A DNA stretch of 64,000 nucleotides from contig NZ_NPKO01000003.1 in the NCBI RefSeq assembly GCF_008329605.1, forward strand, positions 248,001-312,000, in the 5' to 3' direction. This stretch comes from Mycolicibacterium sp. P9-64 (GTDB lineage: Bacteria; Actinomycetota; Actinomycetes; Mycobacteriales; Mycobacteriaceae). Shown in pieces: positions 42,272 to 55,975 of the stretch (positions are counted from its first letter, which is position 1; the number at the start of each line of letters is the position of its first letter). The notes beneath the pieces are model-generated. The model did not search any database, was not told the DNA's origin, and was given only the letters and a program-made list of their open reading frames with translations. The translations under genes and the position numbers were made by a program.

Positions 42272-43226
42272 GCCAGCCGCCGACGAGCCCAACTCCACAC
42301 CCCTCGACGCCATCCTGCAGAAGGTACTGGAAGCCGTGCCGTTCCAGTTCACAACCGAGGGAGGCCCCGAGGCGTCCCGGCAACGCTTCCGCGATCTGCC
42401 GCGCCGCCCCGTGCACCCCGAGGTGCGCACCGAGGACCGCACCATCGACGGGCCGGCGGGCCCGATTCCGATCCGGCTGTACTGGCCGACGGCGCCGGGG
42501 GTGACGCCGCCGCCCGTCGTGGTGTTCATCCACGGTGGTGGATGGGCCATCGGCGACCTCGACACCTACGACGACACGGCACGGCTGCACGCGGTCGGCG
42601 CGGACGCGGTCGTCGTGTCGGTGGACTACCGGCTGGCACCCGAGCATCCGTTCCCCGCCGCCGTCGACGACGTGTGGGCGGCCACGCAGTGGGTCGCCGA
42701 CAACGCCGCCGAACTTGGTGCCGATCCCACGCGCCTCGCCGTCGCAGGCGACTCCGCCGGTGGCAACCTCGCCGCGGTGGTCGCGCAGCTGGCGCGCGAC
42801 GCGGGCGGGCCGCCCATCCGAATCCAGCTGCTGTGGTATCCGGCGACGACGTGGGACCCCTCGCTGCCATCGTTCACGGAGAACGCCGATGCGCCGGTGC
42901 TCGGCACCGGCGCGGTCGCCAGGTTGTCCCTTTGGTACGCAAGTCACGTCGACCTCAAGAACCCGCCTGCGACGCTGGCGCCCGCCAAGGCCCAGGACCT
43001 GTCCGGCTTGCCTGCGGCCTACATCGCCGTCGCGGGCCACGACCCGCTGCGCGACGACGGCAAGCGTTACGGCGAGCTGCTCGCAGCTGCTGACGTTCCC
43101 GTCGAGGTGCACAACGCCACCAGCCTGGTGCACGGCTACCTCGGCTACGCGGGGGTCGTGCCCGCAGCTACCGACGCCACCGACCGCGGATTGTTGGCGC
43201 TGCGCGAGGCTTTGCACTCCGACTGA
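42270..43226 (+). CDS. HSL-family esterase/lipase (LipH/LipI-like), copy 1
   Basis: A 318-residue cytosolic alpha/beta hydrolase of the hormone-sensitive-lipase group. The oxyanion motif HGGGWAIGD begins near residue 87, the nucleophile is in [11 protein letters not shown] (Ser near 161), the acid in GHDPLRDDG near 254 and the histidine in VHGYLGY near 287. No export signal is present. It is about half identical to the following gene, so the pair is a tandem duplication, as in M. tuberculosis lipH-lipI. The substrate is probably a short-chain ester. Confidence 0.92.
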   Translation: MPAADEPNSTPLDAILQKVLEAVPFQFTTEGGPEASRQRFRDLPRRPVHPEVRTEDRTIDGPAGPIPIRLYWPTAPGVTPPPVVVFIHGGGWAIGDLDTYDDTARLHAVGADAVVVSVDYRLAPEHPFPAAVDDVWAATQWVADNAAELGADPTRLAVAGDSAGGNLAAVVAQLARDAGGPPIRIQLLWYPATTWDPSLPSFTENADAPVLGTGAVARLSLWYASHVDLKNPPATLAPAKAQDLSGLPAAYIAVAGHDPLRDDGKRYGELLAAADVPVEVHNATSLVHGYLGYAGVVPAATDATDRGLLALREALHSD

Positions 43227-43405
43227 GTAGCAAGAGCTAGATCGACGTCGTCCACGCATTCTGGGAGCAGGTCTGCAGCGCGCACGACCCGGAAGCCGTC
43301 GGTAGGCGCGGACGGAAAGCTGCTGTGCAACTGGGTGGAGCGTGCCTCGTTCGAGCGCTGCCGGAGACTCGCCGACCAATGGGACCCACGGCTCGCGGAC
43401 CGCGC

Positions 43406-43411
43406 TAACGT
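43406..43411 (+). promoter_or_regulatory. Probable -10 element (TAACGT) for the second HSL esterase
   Basis: TAACGT predicts +1 one base before ATG 43419, so copy 2 seems to have its own near-leaderless promoter in the 192-bp gap after copy 1. Nothing else was recognised in that gap. Confidence 0.4.
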
Positions 43412-43418
43412 GAGGCCC

Positions 43419-44390
43419 ATGACGGAGACCTCGACGACGCGGCCAGACATCGACCCCATGCTCAAGGCGCTGCTGGAAGCAGTGCCGCTGGAGTTCACCA
43501 TCGATGACGGCGTCGAGGTGGCCCGCGAGAAGATGCGTGCGATGACGCCGCCCTCGGAGTTGTCGCCGGCCATGCGGATCGAGGAGCGCACCGTCGGATA
43601 CGGGGACCTCGCCGACATCCCGGTGCGCATCTACTGGCCGCCCATCGAGGTACATCAGGACCTACCGGTCGTGGTCTTCTATCACGGCGGTGGCTGGTCG
43701 ATCGGCGATCTCGACACCCACGATCTCTTGGCACGTACACATGCCATCGGCGCCGAAGCCATCGTCGTGTCGGTCGACTATCGGCTGGCCCCCGAGCACC
43801 CGTACCCCGCGGGCGTGCAGGACGCATGGGCCGCCCTGCAGTGGGTCGGCGAGAACGCCGCCGAATTGGGCGGCGATCCCGCCCGCATCGCAGTGGCAGG
43901 CGACTCGGCGGGTGGCAACCTGTCTGCCGTCATGGCACTCCGGGCGCGCGACGCAGGCGGCCCCGCACTGGTGTTCCAGCTGCTGTGGTACCCGGTCGCG
44001 GTCGGCGACCTCACCGCGCCGTCGTTCACCGAGAACGCCAACGCCCCCATCCTGACCAACGACGTCATCAGCGCCTTCTTGGCGTGGTACCTGCCAGGGA
44101 CGGACACCAGCGATCACACGTCGTTGCCGACCGACGTCGCACCCGCGAACGCTGCGAGCCTTGCCGGCCTGGCCCCCGCCTTCATCGGCACCGCCGAGCA
44201 CGACCCGTTGCGCGACGACGGCGGCAAGTACGCCGAATTGCTTTCTGCGGCAGGAGTTCCCGTGCAACACAGCAACGAGCCGACGATGGTGCACGGGTAC
44301 GCCAGCCTCGCACTCGCCTCACCCGATGCCACCGACGCGTTGAACCGAGGCCTGGTGGCACTGAAGGCCGCGCTGCACCCCGCCCGGTGA
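43419..44390 (+). CDS. HSL-family esterase/lipase (LipH/LipI-like), copy 2
   Basis: A 323-residue paralogue of the preceding gene with the same motifs: HGGGWSIGD near 88, [11 protein letters not shown] near 162, EHDPLRDDG near 257 and VHGYASL near 290. The two differ mainly in the lid/N-terminal region and around the substrate pocket (WYPVAVGDLTAPS here against [13 protein letters not shown]), suggesting different ester preferences. ATG 43419 matches the copy 1 N-terminus. Its stop overlaps the YdeI gene start as GTGA. Confidence 0.92.
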   Translation: MTETSTTRPDIDPMLKALLEAVPLEFTIDDGVEVAREKMRAMTPPSELSPAMRIEERTVGYGDLADIPVRIYWPPIEVHQDLPVVVFYHGGGWSIGDLDTHDLLARTHAIGAEAIVVSVDYRLAPEHPYPAGVQDAWAALQWVGENAAELGGDPARIAVAGDSAGGNLSAVMALRARDAGGPALVFQLLWYPVAVGDLTAPSFTENANAPILTNDVISAFLAWYLPGTDTSDHTSLPTDVAPANAASLAGLAPAFIGTAEHDPLRDDGGKYAELLSAAGVPVQHSNEPTMVHGYASLALASPDATDALNRGLVALKAALHPAR

Positions 44391-44749
44391 CCGGACGCAC
44401 GGTGCTCGACGTCGGCTCCCCACTTCAGTGGGAGCAGTGGCTCGAGGCCAATCACGACGCGGTGACCGAGGTGTGGTTGCGGCTGTTCAACAAGAGCGCG
44501 GGAGACGTGCCCCTTCCCTACGCCGAGGCAGTCGAGATCGCGCTGTGCTTCGGCTGGATCGACAGCCTGGCCCGCGGACACGACGAGGTGTCGCGTATCC
44601 AGCGGTTCAGCCCGCGCAAGCCCAAGAGCGCGTGGTCGAAGTCCAATGTCGAACGGGTGCAACGACTCGTGGCTGCCGGGCGGATGCGGGAGCCGGGGCA
44701 ACGCCAGATCGAGGCCGCCAAGGCCGACGGCCGCTGGCCCGAGCACTAG
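44387..44749 (+). CDS. YdeI/OmpD-associated family protein
   Basis: A 120-residue soluble protein with the family core WLRLFNKSAGDVPLPYAEAVEIALCFGWIDSLARG near 28-62, QRFSPRKPKSAWSKSNVERVQRL near 68-90 and a C-terminal GQRQIEAAKADGRW. In other bacteria relatives are linked to bacteriocin or peptide tolerance and envelope stress, but the biochemical role is unknown. Translational coupling to the upstream esterase (GTGA) suggests co-expression. It is shorter than typical YdeI (about 190), ending just after the first domain. Confidence 0.8.
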   Translation: MTGRTVLDVGSPLQWEQWLEANHDAVTEVWLRLFNKSAGDVPLPYAEAVEIALCFGWIDSLARGHDEVSRIQRFSPRKPKSAWSKSNVERVQRLVAAGRMREPGQRQIEAAKADGRWPEH

Positions 44750-44866
44750 CCGCTGCGCGGGTGGGCGCTGCGTCGTCGACTTCGACGGGATTCATCGGCG
44801 ATGCGGTCAAGGACCGTCCGAGGTCGGCGTATCTTCGATTTCGGACGCAGACGGGAAGGCGCAGCG

Positions 44867-46342
44867 ATGCCCGATTACGAGACCATCATCGTCGGCGCCG
44901 GATTCTCCGGCATCGGCATGGCGATCAAGCTCGACAAGTCAGGGACGGGCGACTACCTGGTCATCGAGGCGGGTGACGGGCCGGGTGGAACGTGGCACTG
45001 GAACACCTATCCCGGTATCGCCGTTGACATTCCGTCGTTCTCGTATCAGTTCTCGTTCGAGCAGAGCCCGGAATGGACGCGGACGTATGCCGCGGGGCGC
45101 GAGCTGAAGGCCTATGCCGAGCACTGCGTCGACAAGTACGGCCTGCGGCGCAAGATCCGGTTCAACACCAAGGTGCTCGGTGCGGCGTTCGACGACGACG
45201 ACGAGCTGTGGCGCGTCGAACTCGACGATGGCAGTTCCCTCACGGCACGCTTTCTGATCAACGCGTGCGGTGTTCTCGTCACCCCCAACTTGCCCGACAT
45301 CGACGGCGTGGACTCCTTCGCGGGCCTGACCATGCACACCGCCAGGTGGGACCATGCGCAGGATCTGACCGGCAAACGTGTCGCGATCATCGGTACCGGC
45401 GCCTCCGCGGTACAGGTCATCCCCGAGATCGCCCCAATCGTCGAGCAGCTCACCGTCTTTCAGCGCACCCCGATCTGGTGCTTCCCGAAGCCCGACGTCC
45501 CGGTCTCGTCGATGGCGCGTCGGCTGATGCGGCTTCCCGGCGGCCAGATCGTGCAGCGACTGCTCAGCCAGGCCTACGTCGAGCTCACCTTCACCCTGCC
45601 CGCGCAGTACTTCACCATCAACCCGATGGCGAAGAACATGAGCAAGGTCGGCGCGTCGTACCTGCGCAAGCAGGTCGACGATCCCGAGGTGCGCGACAAG
45701 TTGCTGCCGCGCTACGCCGTCGGCTGCAAGCGCCCCGGCTTCCACAACACCTACCTGTCGACGTACAACCGCGACAACGTGGAACTGGTCACCGAACCCA
45801 TCGACAAGATCACCGGTTCGGGCGTGGCGACCACCGACGGAGAAACCCGCGACATCGACGTGCTGATCCTTGCGACCGGCTTCAAGGTGATGGACACCGA
45901 CGAGCAGCCGACGTACCCGCTGACCGGATCGGGTGGCCTGTCGTGGCGGGAGCACTGGAACGACCACCGGCTCGCCGCCTACGAGGGCGTCAGTGTGCCC
46001 GGGTTCCCCAACTACTTCACGGTGTTCGGCCCGTACGGCTATGTCGGCTCGTCCTACTTCGCCCTGATCGAGGCGCAGAGCCATCACATCGCGCGCTGCC
46101 TGACACGGGCGCGCCGCACGCGTGCCAGGCGGGTCGAGGTGAAGCAGGAGGCCAACGATCGCTACTTCGCCGAAATGATGCGCAAGCGGCATCGGCAGAT
46201 CTTCTGGCAGGACAGCTGCCAACTGGCGAACAGCTACTACTTCGACAAGAACGGCGACGTGCCGTTGCGGCCCACCACCACGGTGGAGTCGTACTGGCGC
46301 AGCCGCCGGTTCCGGCTCGACGACTACGAGTTCACGGGTTAG
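44867..46342 (+). CDS. Baeyer-Villiger-type flavin monooxygenase
   Basis: A 491-residue FAD- and NADPH-dependent monooxygenase, homologue of Rv1393c. The FAD motif GAGFSGIG is at about 10-17, the Baeyer-Villiger fingerprint FAGLTMHTARW near 150-160, and the NADPH motif IGTGASAVQ near 178-186. This fingerprint distinguishes it from simple N-hydroxylating FMOs, which have a different linker. Ketone oxidation or activation of thioamide prodrugs are known activities of relatives. ATG 44867 follows GGGAAGG at suitable spacing. The gene stands alone and converges on metK. Confidence 0.92.
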   Translation: MPDYETIIVGAGFSGIGMAIKLDKSGTGDYLVIEAGDGPGGTWHWNTYPGIAVDIPSFSYQFSFEQSPEWTRTYAAGRELKAYAEHCVDKYGLRRKIRFNTKVLGAAFDDDDELWRVELDDGSSLTARFLINACGVLVTPNLPDIDGVDSFAGLTMHTARWDHAQDLTGKRVAIIGTGASAVQVIPEIAPIVEQLTVFQRTPIWCFPKPDVPVSSMARRLMRLPGGQIVQRLLSQAYVELTFTLPAQYFTINPMAKNMSKVGASYLRKQVDDPEVRDKLLPRYAVGCKRPGFHNTYLSTYNRDNVELVTEPIDKITGSGVATTDGETRDIDVLILATGFKVMDTDEQPTYPLTGSGGLSWREHWNDHRLAAYEGVSVPGFPNYFTVFGPYGYVGSSYFALIEAQSHHIARCLTRARRTRARRVEVKQEANDRYFAEMMRKRHRQIFWQDSCQLANSYYFDKNGDVPLRPTTTVESYWRSRRFRLDDYEFTG

Positions 46343-46343
46343 C

Positions 46344-46392
46344 GATTTGTGTGTGATTTGTCGCGCTGAGCGCTACTAAACGCACACAAATC
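46344..46392. terminator. Palindromic element between convergent genes, probable bidirectional terminator
   Basis: GATTTGTGTG (46344-46353) pairs perfectly with CACACAAATC (46383-46392), and the centre holds GCGC-TGA-GCGC. Flanking the centre, the right side reads TACTAAACG but the left side reads TGATTTGTC instead of its complement, so the palindrome is interrupted. It lies between the monooxygenase and metK stops and contains most of their 58-bp gap. Confidence 0.6.
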
Positions 46393-46400
46393 ACTCGGAA

Positions 46401-47609
<1,209 letters not shown>

Positions 47610-47725
47610 GGTGTCATCCCTTTCCGAAAAAAACTTAGTTAAGCAAATCATATGCAAGTCCCGAAGCAGCCAACCGTGTGGCCTGCTCTTGCGCAACCCT
47701 TACACGCACTGTGTCGCGTGTCGCG

Positions 47726-48982
47726 TCACCCTTCCCGGCTACGCAGGAAGGCCGCGATCGCGTCAACGATACGACTGGCCATCAACGTCTTCGACCCGTG
47801 CTCCAGTGCGGCTTCGTTGCCGTCGGCCGCCAGCAGCCACCCATCGTTGTTGTCCACCTCGAACGCACGGCCATCGCCGACGGCGTTCACGACGAGCAGA
47901 TCACAGCCCTTGCGCCGCAGCTTTGCCCTGGCGTGGAACAGCACGTCGCCGTTGGCATCACCCGTCTCAGCGGCGAAGCCGACGATCGCGCGCATGTTCG
48001 GCAGCTGGCCGTCGGTACGTGCCCGCACGGTCCCGGCGAGGATGTCATCGGTACGGCTCAGCTCGATCGCGGGGGCGTCGTTGGCGGAGTCGGGCGACTT
48101 CTTGATCTTGCTGGTGGCAACGTGGGTTGGGCGGAAGTCCGCGACCGCGGCGGCCATCACCAACACGTCGGCGTCTGGGGCGTGCTTGGACACCGCGTCC
48201 TGAAGTTGGCTCGCCGACCCAATGTGAACCACGTCGACGCCCGCGGGGTCGACGAGGCCAGCCGTGTTGCCCGCAATCAAGGTGACGTCGGCACCGCGCT
48301 GGGCCGCGACGCGTGCCACGGCGTAGCCCTGCTTGCCCGAGCTGCGGTTGCCAATGAAGCGCACCGGATCGATGGGCTCACGCGTGCCGCCCGCGGTGAC
48401 GAGCACCCGCACGCCCGCCAAGTCATGGGGCAGGGCGTCGGACCGCTCGAGAAGCAGCTTGGCGAGGGTGGTGATCTCCTCGGGCTCGGGAAGCCGTCCC
48501 GCTCCGCTGTCGGCGCCGGTGAGTCTGCCAGACGCAGGCTCGAGCACCACGGCACCGCGACGGCGCAGCGTGGCGACGTTCTCGACGGTGGCCGGGTGGA
48601 ACCACATCTCGGTGTGCATGGCCGGTGCGAACAGCACTGGACATCGAGCGGTCAGCAGGGTCGCGGTCAATAGATCGTCACCGCGGCCCGCTACGGCGCG
48701 CGACAGCAGATCGGCGGTGGCGGGAGCGACGACGACGAGGTCGGCCTCCTGGCCGATCCGGACGTGCGGAACCTCGTTGACGTCCTCGAAGACCCCGGTG
48801 CGCACCGGCTGGCCCGAGAGCGCTTCGAAGGTGGCGGCTCCGACGAACTTCAGAGCCGATTCGGTGGGGACCACCCGGACGCTGTGGCCGGCTTCGGTTA
48901 GTTGCCGGACGACGGAGCACGCCTTGTAGGCGGCGATGCCTCCTGCGACGCCGACAACGATCCGCTTGCGGTCCGTGCTCAC
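47726..48982 (-). CDS. coaBC: Bifunctional phosphopantothenoylcysteine synthetase/decarboxylase
   Basis: Two consecutive steps of coenzyme A synthesis. The N-terminal CoaC flavoprotein domain (about 1-180) has VGVAGGIAAYKA near 10, ATADLLSRAVAG near 93 and PAMHTEMWFHPAT near 134 (active-site His/Asn-region). The C-terminal CoaB domain (190-418) has VTAGGTREPIDPVRFIGNRSSGKQGYA near 205-232 and the MAAAVADFRP motif near 285. It is 418 residues, equal to the M. tuberculosis protein. GTG 48982 is 16 bases after rpoZ. Confidence 0.96.
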   Translation of the reverse strand: MSTDRKRIVVGVAGGIAAYKACSVVRQLTEAGHSVRVVPTESALKFVGAATFEALSGQPVRTGVFEDVNEVPHVRIGQEADLVVVAPATADLLSRAVAGRGDDLLTATLLTARCPVLFAPAMHTEMWFHPATVENVATLRRRGAVVLEPASGRLTGADSGAGRLPEPEEITTLAKLLLERSDALPHDLAGVRVLVTAGGTREPIDPVRFIGNRSSGKQGYAVARVAAQRGADVTLIAGNTAGLVDPAGVDVVHIGSASQLQDAVSKHAPDADVLVMAAAVADFRPTHVATSKIKKSPDSANDAPAIELSRTDDILAGTVRARTDGQLPNMRAIVGFAAETGDANGDVLFHARAKLRRKGCDLLVVNAVGDGRAFEVDNNDGWLLAADGNEAALEHGSKTLMASRIVDAIAAFLRSREG

Positions 48983-48998
48983 GTGGTCGCCGGCCTGG

Positions 48999-49939
<941 letters not shown>

Positions 49940-49969
49940 CGCAAAATCGCCGTCCGGTCCCAGCCGACG

Positions 49970-50293
49970 CTAGTCAGCCGTGAAGTCGAACTTTTCCAGC
50001 AGGGCCTTGCGCTGACGATCGCCGAGGCCGCGCAGGCGGCGGGTCGGAGCGATCTCCAGCTCGGTCATGATTTCCTGCGCCTTGACCTTGCCCACCTTCG
50101 GCAGGGCTTCCAGCAGTGCGGAAACCTTCATCTTGCCCAAGACCTCGTCGGACTCGGCGTCCTTGAGGACCTGCTTGAGGTTGGTGCCGCCGCGCTTGAG
50201 CCGGTCTTTGAGCTCGGCTCGCACTCGACGTGCGGCAGCAGCCTTCTCCAACGCTGCCGCGCGCTGTTCGTCGGTCAACTGGGGAAGGGCCAC
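49970..50293 (-). CDS. mihF: Mycobacterial integration host factor
   Basis: Nucleoid-associated DNA-binding protein, required in mycobacteria and for L5 phage integration. The 107-residue form begins VALPQLTDEQRAAALEKAA and contains the H2TH-like KVSALLEALPKVGKVKAQEIMTELEI segment near 56-82 and RRLRGLGDRQRKALLEKF near 86. The internal GTG (50293) is selected by a strong GGAGGAAATC site just upstream; a longer M. tuberculosis-style N-terminus is possible but has no comparable signal. It heads mihF-gmk-rpoZ-coaBC. Confidence 0.95.
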   Translation of the reverse strand: MALPQLTDEQRAAALEKAAAARRVRAELKDRLKRGGTNLKQVLKDAESDEVLGKMKVSALLEALPKVGKVKAQEIMTELEIAPTRRLRGLGDRQRKALLEKFDFTAD

Positions 50294-50359
50294 GATTTCC
50301 TCCGTCTCTCGGTCATCTCTTTGAGGCCGTCGTTCTCTTGTCTTGACTGGTAGGAGAAC

Positions 50360-50393
50360 CAGCCAGCGACGACGACCGTACCCACGCTGGCTG
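50360..50393 (-). promoter_or_regulatory. mihF promoter region: 9-bp inverted repeat around a -10 element
   Basis: CAGCCAGCG (50360-50368) and CGCTGGCTG (50385-50393) are perfect inverted arms separated by 16 bases. On the minus strand the loop contains TACGGT (50380 to 50375), a TANNNT -10 predicting +1 at 50368, about 75 bases upstream of the mihF start. Protein binding to the arms would block or bend the promoter; mIHF itself is a candidate by inference only. Confidence 0.4.
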
Positions 50394-50410
50394 ACGAAAG
50401 CTAACCCCAC

Positions 50411-50831
50411 CCCCCGGTTTGGGCGTCAAAAGTCCAGCGTGTAACGCCAGCGTTTCGGGCCGCGACCACGGCGTCTGCGGCCCGGGCTGGTGCCGCTCGC
50501 CGCCGATTCAGCATCGATGTGCCTGCATATCAAGGGTTTTGACCAGGTCGTCACTAACTTGGGACCGCGTCGGGGCCTGCTGACGTGCCCCCGGGGCGTG
50601 CATTCGGCCAGCTGGTTGAGAAATTTTCGCTGGTCACGGCGTGTCGGGCGTGTCGGAGGGGGTTCCGGACGCGTTGGCAGTGTCACATCCGTCACTTGGG
50701 TTTCACCCGTCACGAGTGACCCCTAATAGGCCGCGCATACGCAGCAAAAAGCTGGCGCACAGCTTGCCCGCATAGCGTGCGGCCATCGGGTTGATCAACG
50801 GACTTGCGAACGCCTCGCGAGGAAAGTGGCC
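50411..50831. other. Gene-free stretch upstream of mihF
   Basis: No convincing gene was found; the open frames here lack start signals and family likeness. Visible structure: GGGCCGC/GCGGCCC inverted arms at 50457-50483, and several GTCAC boxes (50682, 50691, 50709, and inverted GTGAC at 50716) clustered upstream of the decayed secreted-protein gene, which may be remains of its regulatory region. Confidence 0.4.
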
Positions 50832-51072
50832 ATGCTCCTCAAACGCGTGACCTGTGCCTCCGCGATGGCGCGATCGGCGTCGGTATCTCGGCGGTGAGCG
50901 CCAGGGCCGGCTTCGCGGCCACACAGCGCGGCCCTGCACCGAACTGGCGTCCCCCACCGCCGGACCTCGCGTGGCGTGGGATCGATCCAACGAAGGCAGC
51001 CGGGTGCAGCCGATCGTGAATCCGGACTTCAACAACTGAGGCTTCTGGCCCTTCGGCATCTGGATTCCGCCT
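50832..51072 (+). pseudogene. Decayed tandem copy of the small secreted protein gene
   Basis: Preceded by GAGGAAAG, the ATG at 50832 starts MLLKRVTCASAM, comparable to the MTIKRAIYVSTLA start of the intact gene at 51320. Similarity then continues only by changing frame: a signal-peptide-like AIGVGISAVSARAGFA, then PAPNWR and LAWRGIDPT (intact copy: PAPMDWNHRGIDQG), and in another frame QPIVNPDFNN, a TGA stop, and GFWPFGIWIP (intact copy: GFWFGPIWIP). At least two frameshifts and one stop separate the pieces, so it cannot encode the full product. Confidence 0.65.
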
Positions 51073-51319
51073 GCCCCCCAGCCCCGTGCCCCCGCGGCGA
51101 ATGGCGACAACCACGCAGTGCGACCGGTCACGGCGACCTCACCGGCCGCACCGCGTTGTGCCGGCACCACCGCGACCGCCCTGAGAGCAAACGGTTCTCG
51201 TACCGTTACCGGATGCACAGCCCGCGCCAACTTCGACCACAGCGCCAGCCCATCTCCTCCACTTAACGTCTTGGTAGTGAGGCGAACTCGCGCCCATCGA
51301 TGAGAAGTGGAGAGACTTG

Positions 51320-51640
51320 ATGACCATCAAGCGAGCCATCTACGTGTCGACCCTGGCAACCGGAGTCGGTCTCGCCGGATTGTTCGGAGTCGGCCTCGGC
51401 ACCGCGTCCGCGGATCCAGGACCGCAGTGCAACGCGCCGAACAGGCCGCCCTGCGGAGATCAGTGGCGGGGCGACGATCGCGGCGGCCCGGCACCCATGG
51501 ACTGGAACCACCGTGGCATCGATCAGGGCCGCAACGACCACCAGCCGTTCAACTGGAATGGCCAGCAGGTGACCCCCGTGCCGGCAGGCAACGGCCAAGG
51601 TTGGGGATTCTGGTTCGGCCCCATTTGGATTCCGCTGTAA
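51320..51640 (+). CDS. Small exported mycobacterial protein, Trp/Asn/Gly-rich
   Basis: A 106-residue secreted protein of unknown function. The signal peptide covers about 1-33 (KRAIYVSTLATGVGLAGLFGVGLGTASA-DP). The mature 73 residues contain a C..C pair (QCNAPNRPPC), WNHRGIDQGRNDHQPFNWNG and an aromatic end GWGFWFGPIWIPL. Similar small proteins are common in mycobacteria. ATG 51320 follows GGAG by seven bases; a TTG directly before it would add one residue. It ends before a strong hairpin shared with pyrF. Confidence 0.85.
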   Translation: MTIKRAIYVSTLATGVGLAGLFGVGLGTASADPGPQCNAPNRPPCGDQWRGDDRGGPAPMDWNHRGIDQGRNDHQPFNWNGQQVTPVPAGNGQGWGFWFGPIWIPL

Positions 51641-51654
51641 GCCGGCACACGACG

Positions 51655-51690
51655 AAACGGCGGGTTACCGAATGCGGTGGCCCGCCGTTT
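51655..51690. terminator. Bidirectional hairpin terminator between the secreted-protein gene and pyrF
   Basis: AAACGGCGGG (51655-51664) and CCCGCCGTTT (51681-51690) form a perfect 10-bp stem with a 16-base loop. In either direction the stem ends in a short run of T. It closes both the convergent small gene and the pyr operon. Confidence 0.75.
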
Positions 51691-51701
51691 CATATCGGCA
51701 G

Positions 51702-52525
51702 TTAGGCGGCCAGATAGGCCACGGCGTCGCGCATCCGCTCCCCCGCGGCACGCAGCGCAGCCACGTCGGGGCCGGCCCGCAGCACCTCGCGCGACACCGC
51801 GGGCAACACCGTTCCCGGCGCCGCGCCGCCCAGACCAGCCAGCGCGTCGGGCCGACCGCCCTGTGCACCAACCCCTGGCACCAGCACGGGCCCGCCGAGC
51901 GCCCCGAGGTCGGGGACATCGGCCAGGGTGGCACCCACCACGACGCCGACGGAACCCGTTCCCAAACCCATTCCAGTAGCACGATTCTCGGCGGCCACGT
52001 CGTCGACGATGGACTGCGCGACGGTTCTGCCGCCGACCGTCGCGCGCTGCACGCTGGCGCCCTCCGGGTTGGAGGTCGCGGCCAGCACGAACACTCCCCT
52101 GCCACGGGCCGCCGCCACGTCGAGCAGCGGCCGCAGTGAGCCGAAGCCGAGGTACGGCGACGCAGTCACGGCGTCGGATGCCAACGGCGAGTCACCGGCC
52201 CACGCCGCGGCATAGGCGGCCATCGTCGAGCCGATGTCACCGCGCTTGGCATCCGCAAGCACCAGCACCCCGGCGTCGCGCAACCCGGCGATCGTCCGTT
52301 CGAGCACCGAGTAGCCTGCCGCGCCGTGGCTTTCGAAGAACGCCACCTGTGGTTTGACCACGGCGAAACCCGCGAAGGCCTCGACGCAGACGTCGCTGAA
52401 CGCGGCGAGTCCGTCGGCGTCGGTGGTCAGTCCCCACGCGGTCAGCAGTTCGGGGTGCGGGTCGATGCCGAGGCACAGTGGTCCCCGCTGCGCCGTGGCT
52501 GCGGCCAGCCTCGCCCCGAACGTCG

Positions 52526-52529
<4 letters not shown>
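51702..52529 (-). CDS. pyrF: Orotidine 5'-phosphate decarboxylase
   Basis: Last step of UMP synthesis. The 275-residue protein belongs to the mycobacterial-type OMP decarboxylases: [16 protein letters not shown] near 20, [12 protein letters not shown] near 63-74 and the catalytic [18 protein letters not shown] near 95-112 (Lys/Asp set). The GTG overlaps the carB stop as GTGA. It is the last gene of the pyr operon, followed by a strong terminator. Confidence 0.96.
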
Positions 52530-55870
<3,341 letters not shown>

Positions 55871-55975
55871 CTAGTAGTTCCCCTTGCCCTCTTCGTCGCG
55901 AGCGCGCGTGTCTGCACACGACACGCCGGAAAAATCCATGCAAACCCGCACGCTGGTGGTGTGGTGAGTGGGCAT
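55871..55975 (-). CDS. 34-codon mini-ORF filling the carA-carB junction
   Basis: The carA stop TAG is followed at once by ATG (55975), and the 34-residue frame (begins MPTHHTTSVRV, ends EEGKGNY) stops with TAG immediately before the carB ATG. Both junctions read CTAGATGCC with GGGGAAC just upstream, so the carA end appears duplicated around an inserted palindrome. The peptide resembles nothing I know, and it may serve only to carry ribosomes from carA to carB. In M. tuberculosis the two genes join directly, as far as I recall. Confidence 0.55.
   Translation of the reverse strand: MPTHHTTSVRVCMDFSGVSCADTRARDEEGKGNY
55906..55926. repeat. Palindromic element inside the carA-carB mini-ORF
   Basis: GCGTGTC (55906-55912) and GACACGC (55920-55926) are perfect inverted arms around a 7-base loop. 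It looks like a mobile or dispersed mycobacterial intergenic palindrome, but only one copy was seen in this window. Confidence 0.55.

Noticed and set aside
43227..43405. Possible short gene between the two esterases
   Set aside because: Open frames there lack a ribosome-binding site and resemble no family; only the promoter of the second esterase is supported.
47610..47725. SAM riboswitch before metK
   Set aside because: No SAM-I/SAM-II/SAM-IV-like core was recognised; only a possible -10 and a short leader.
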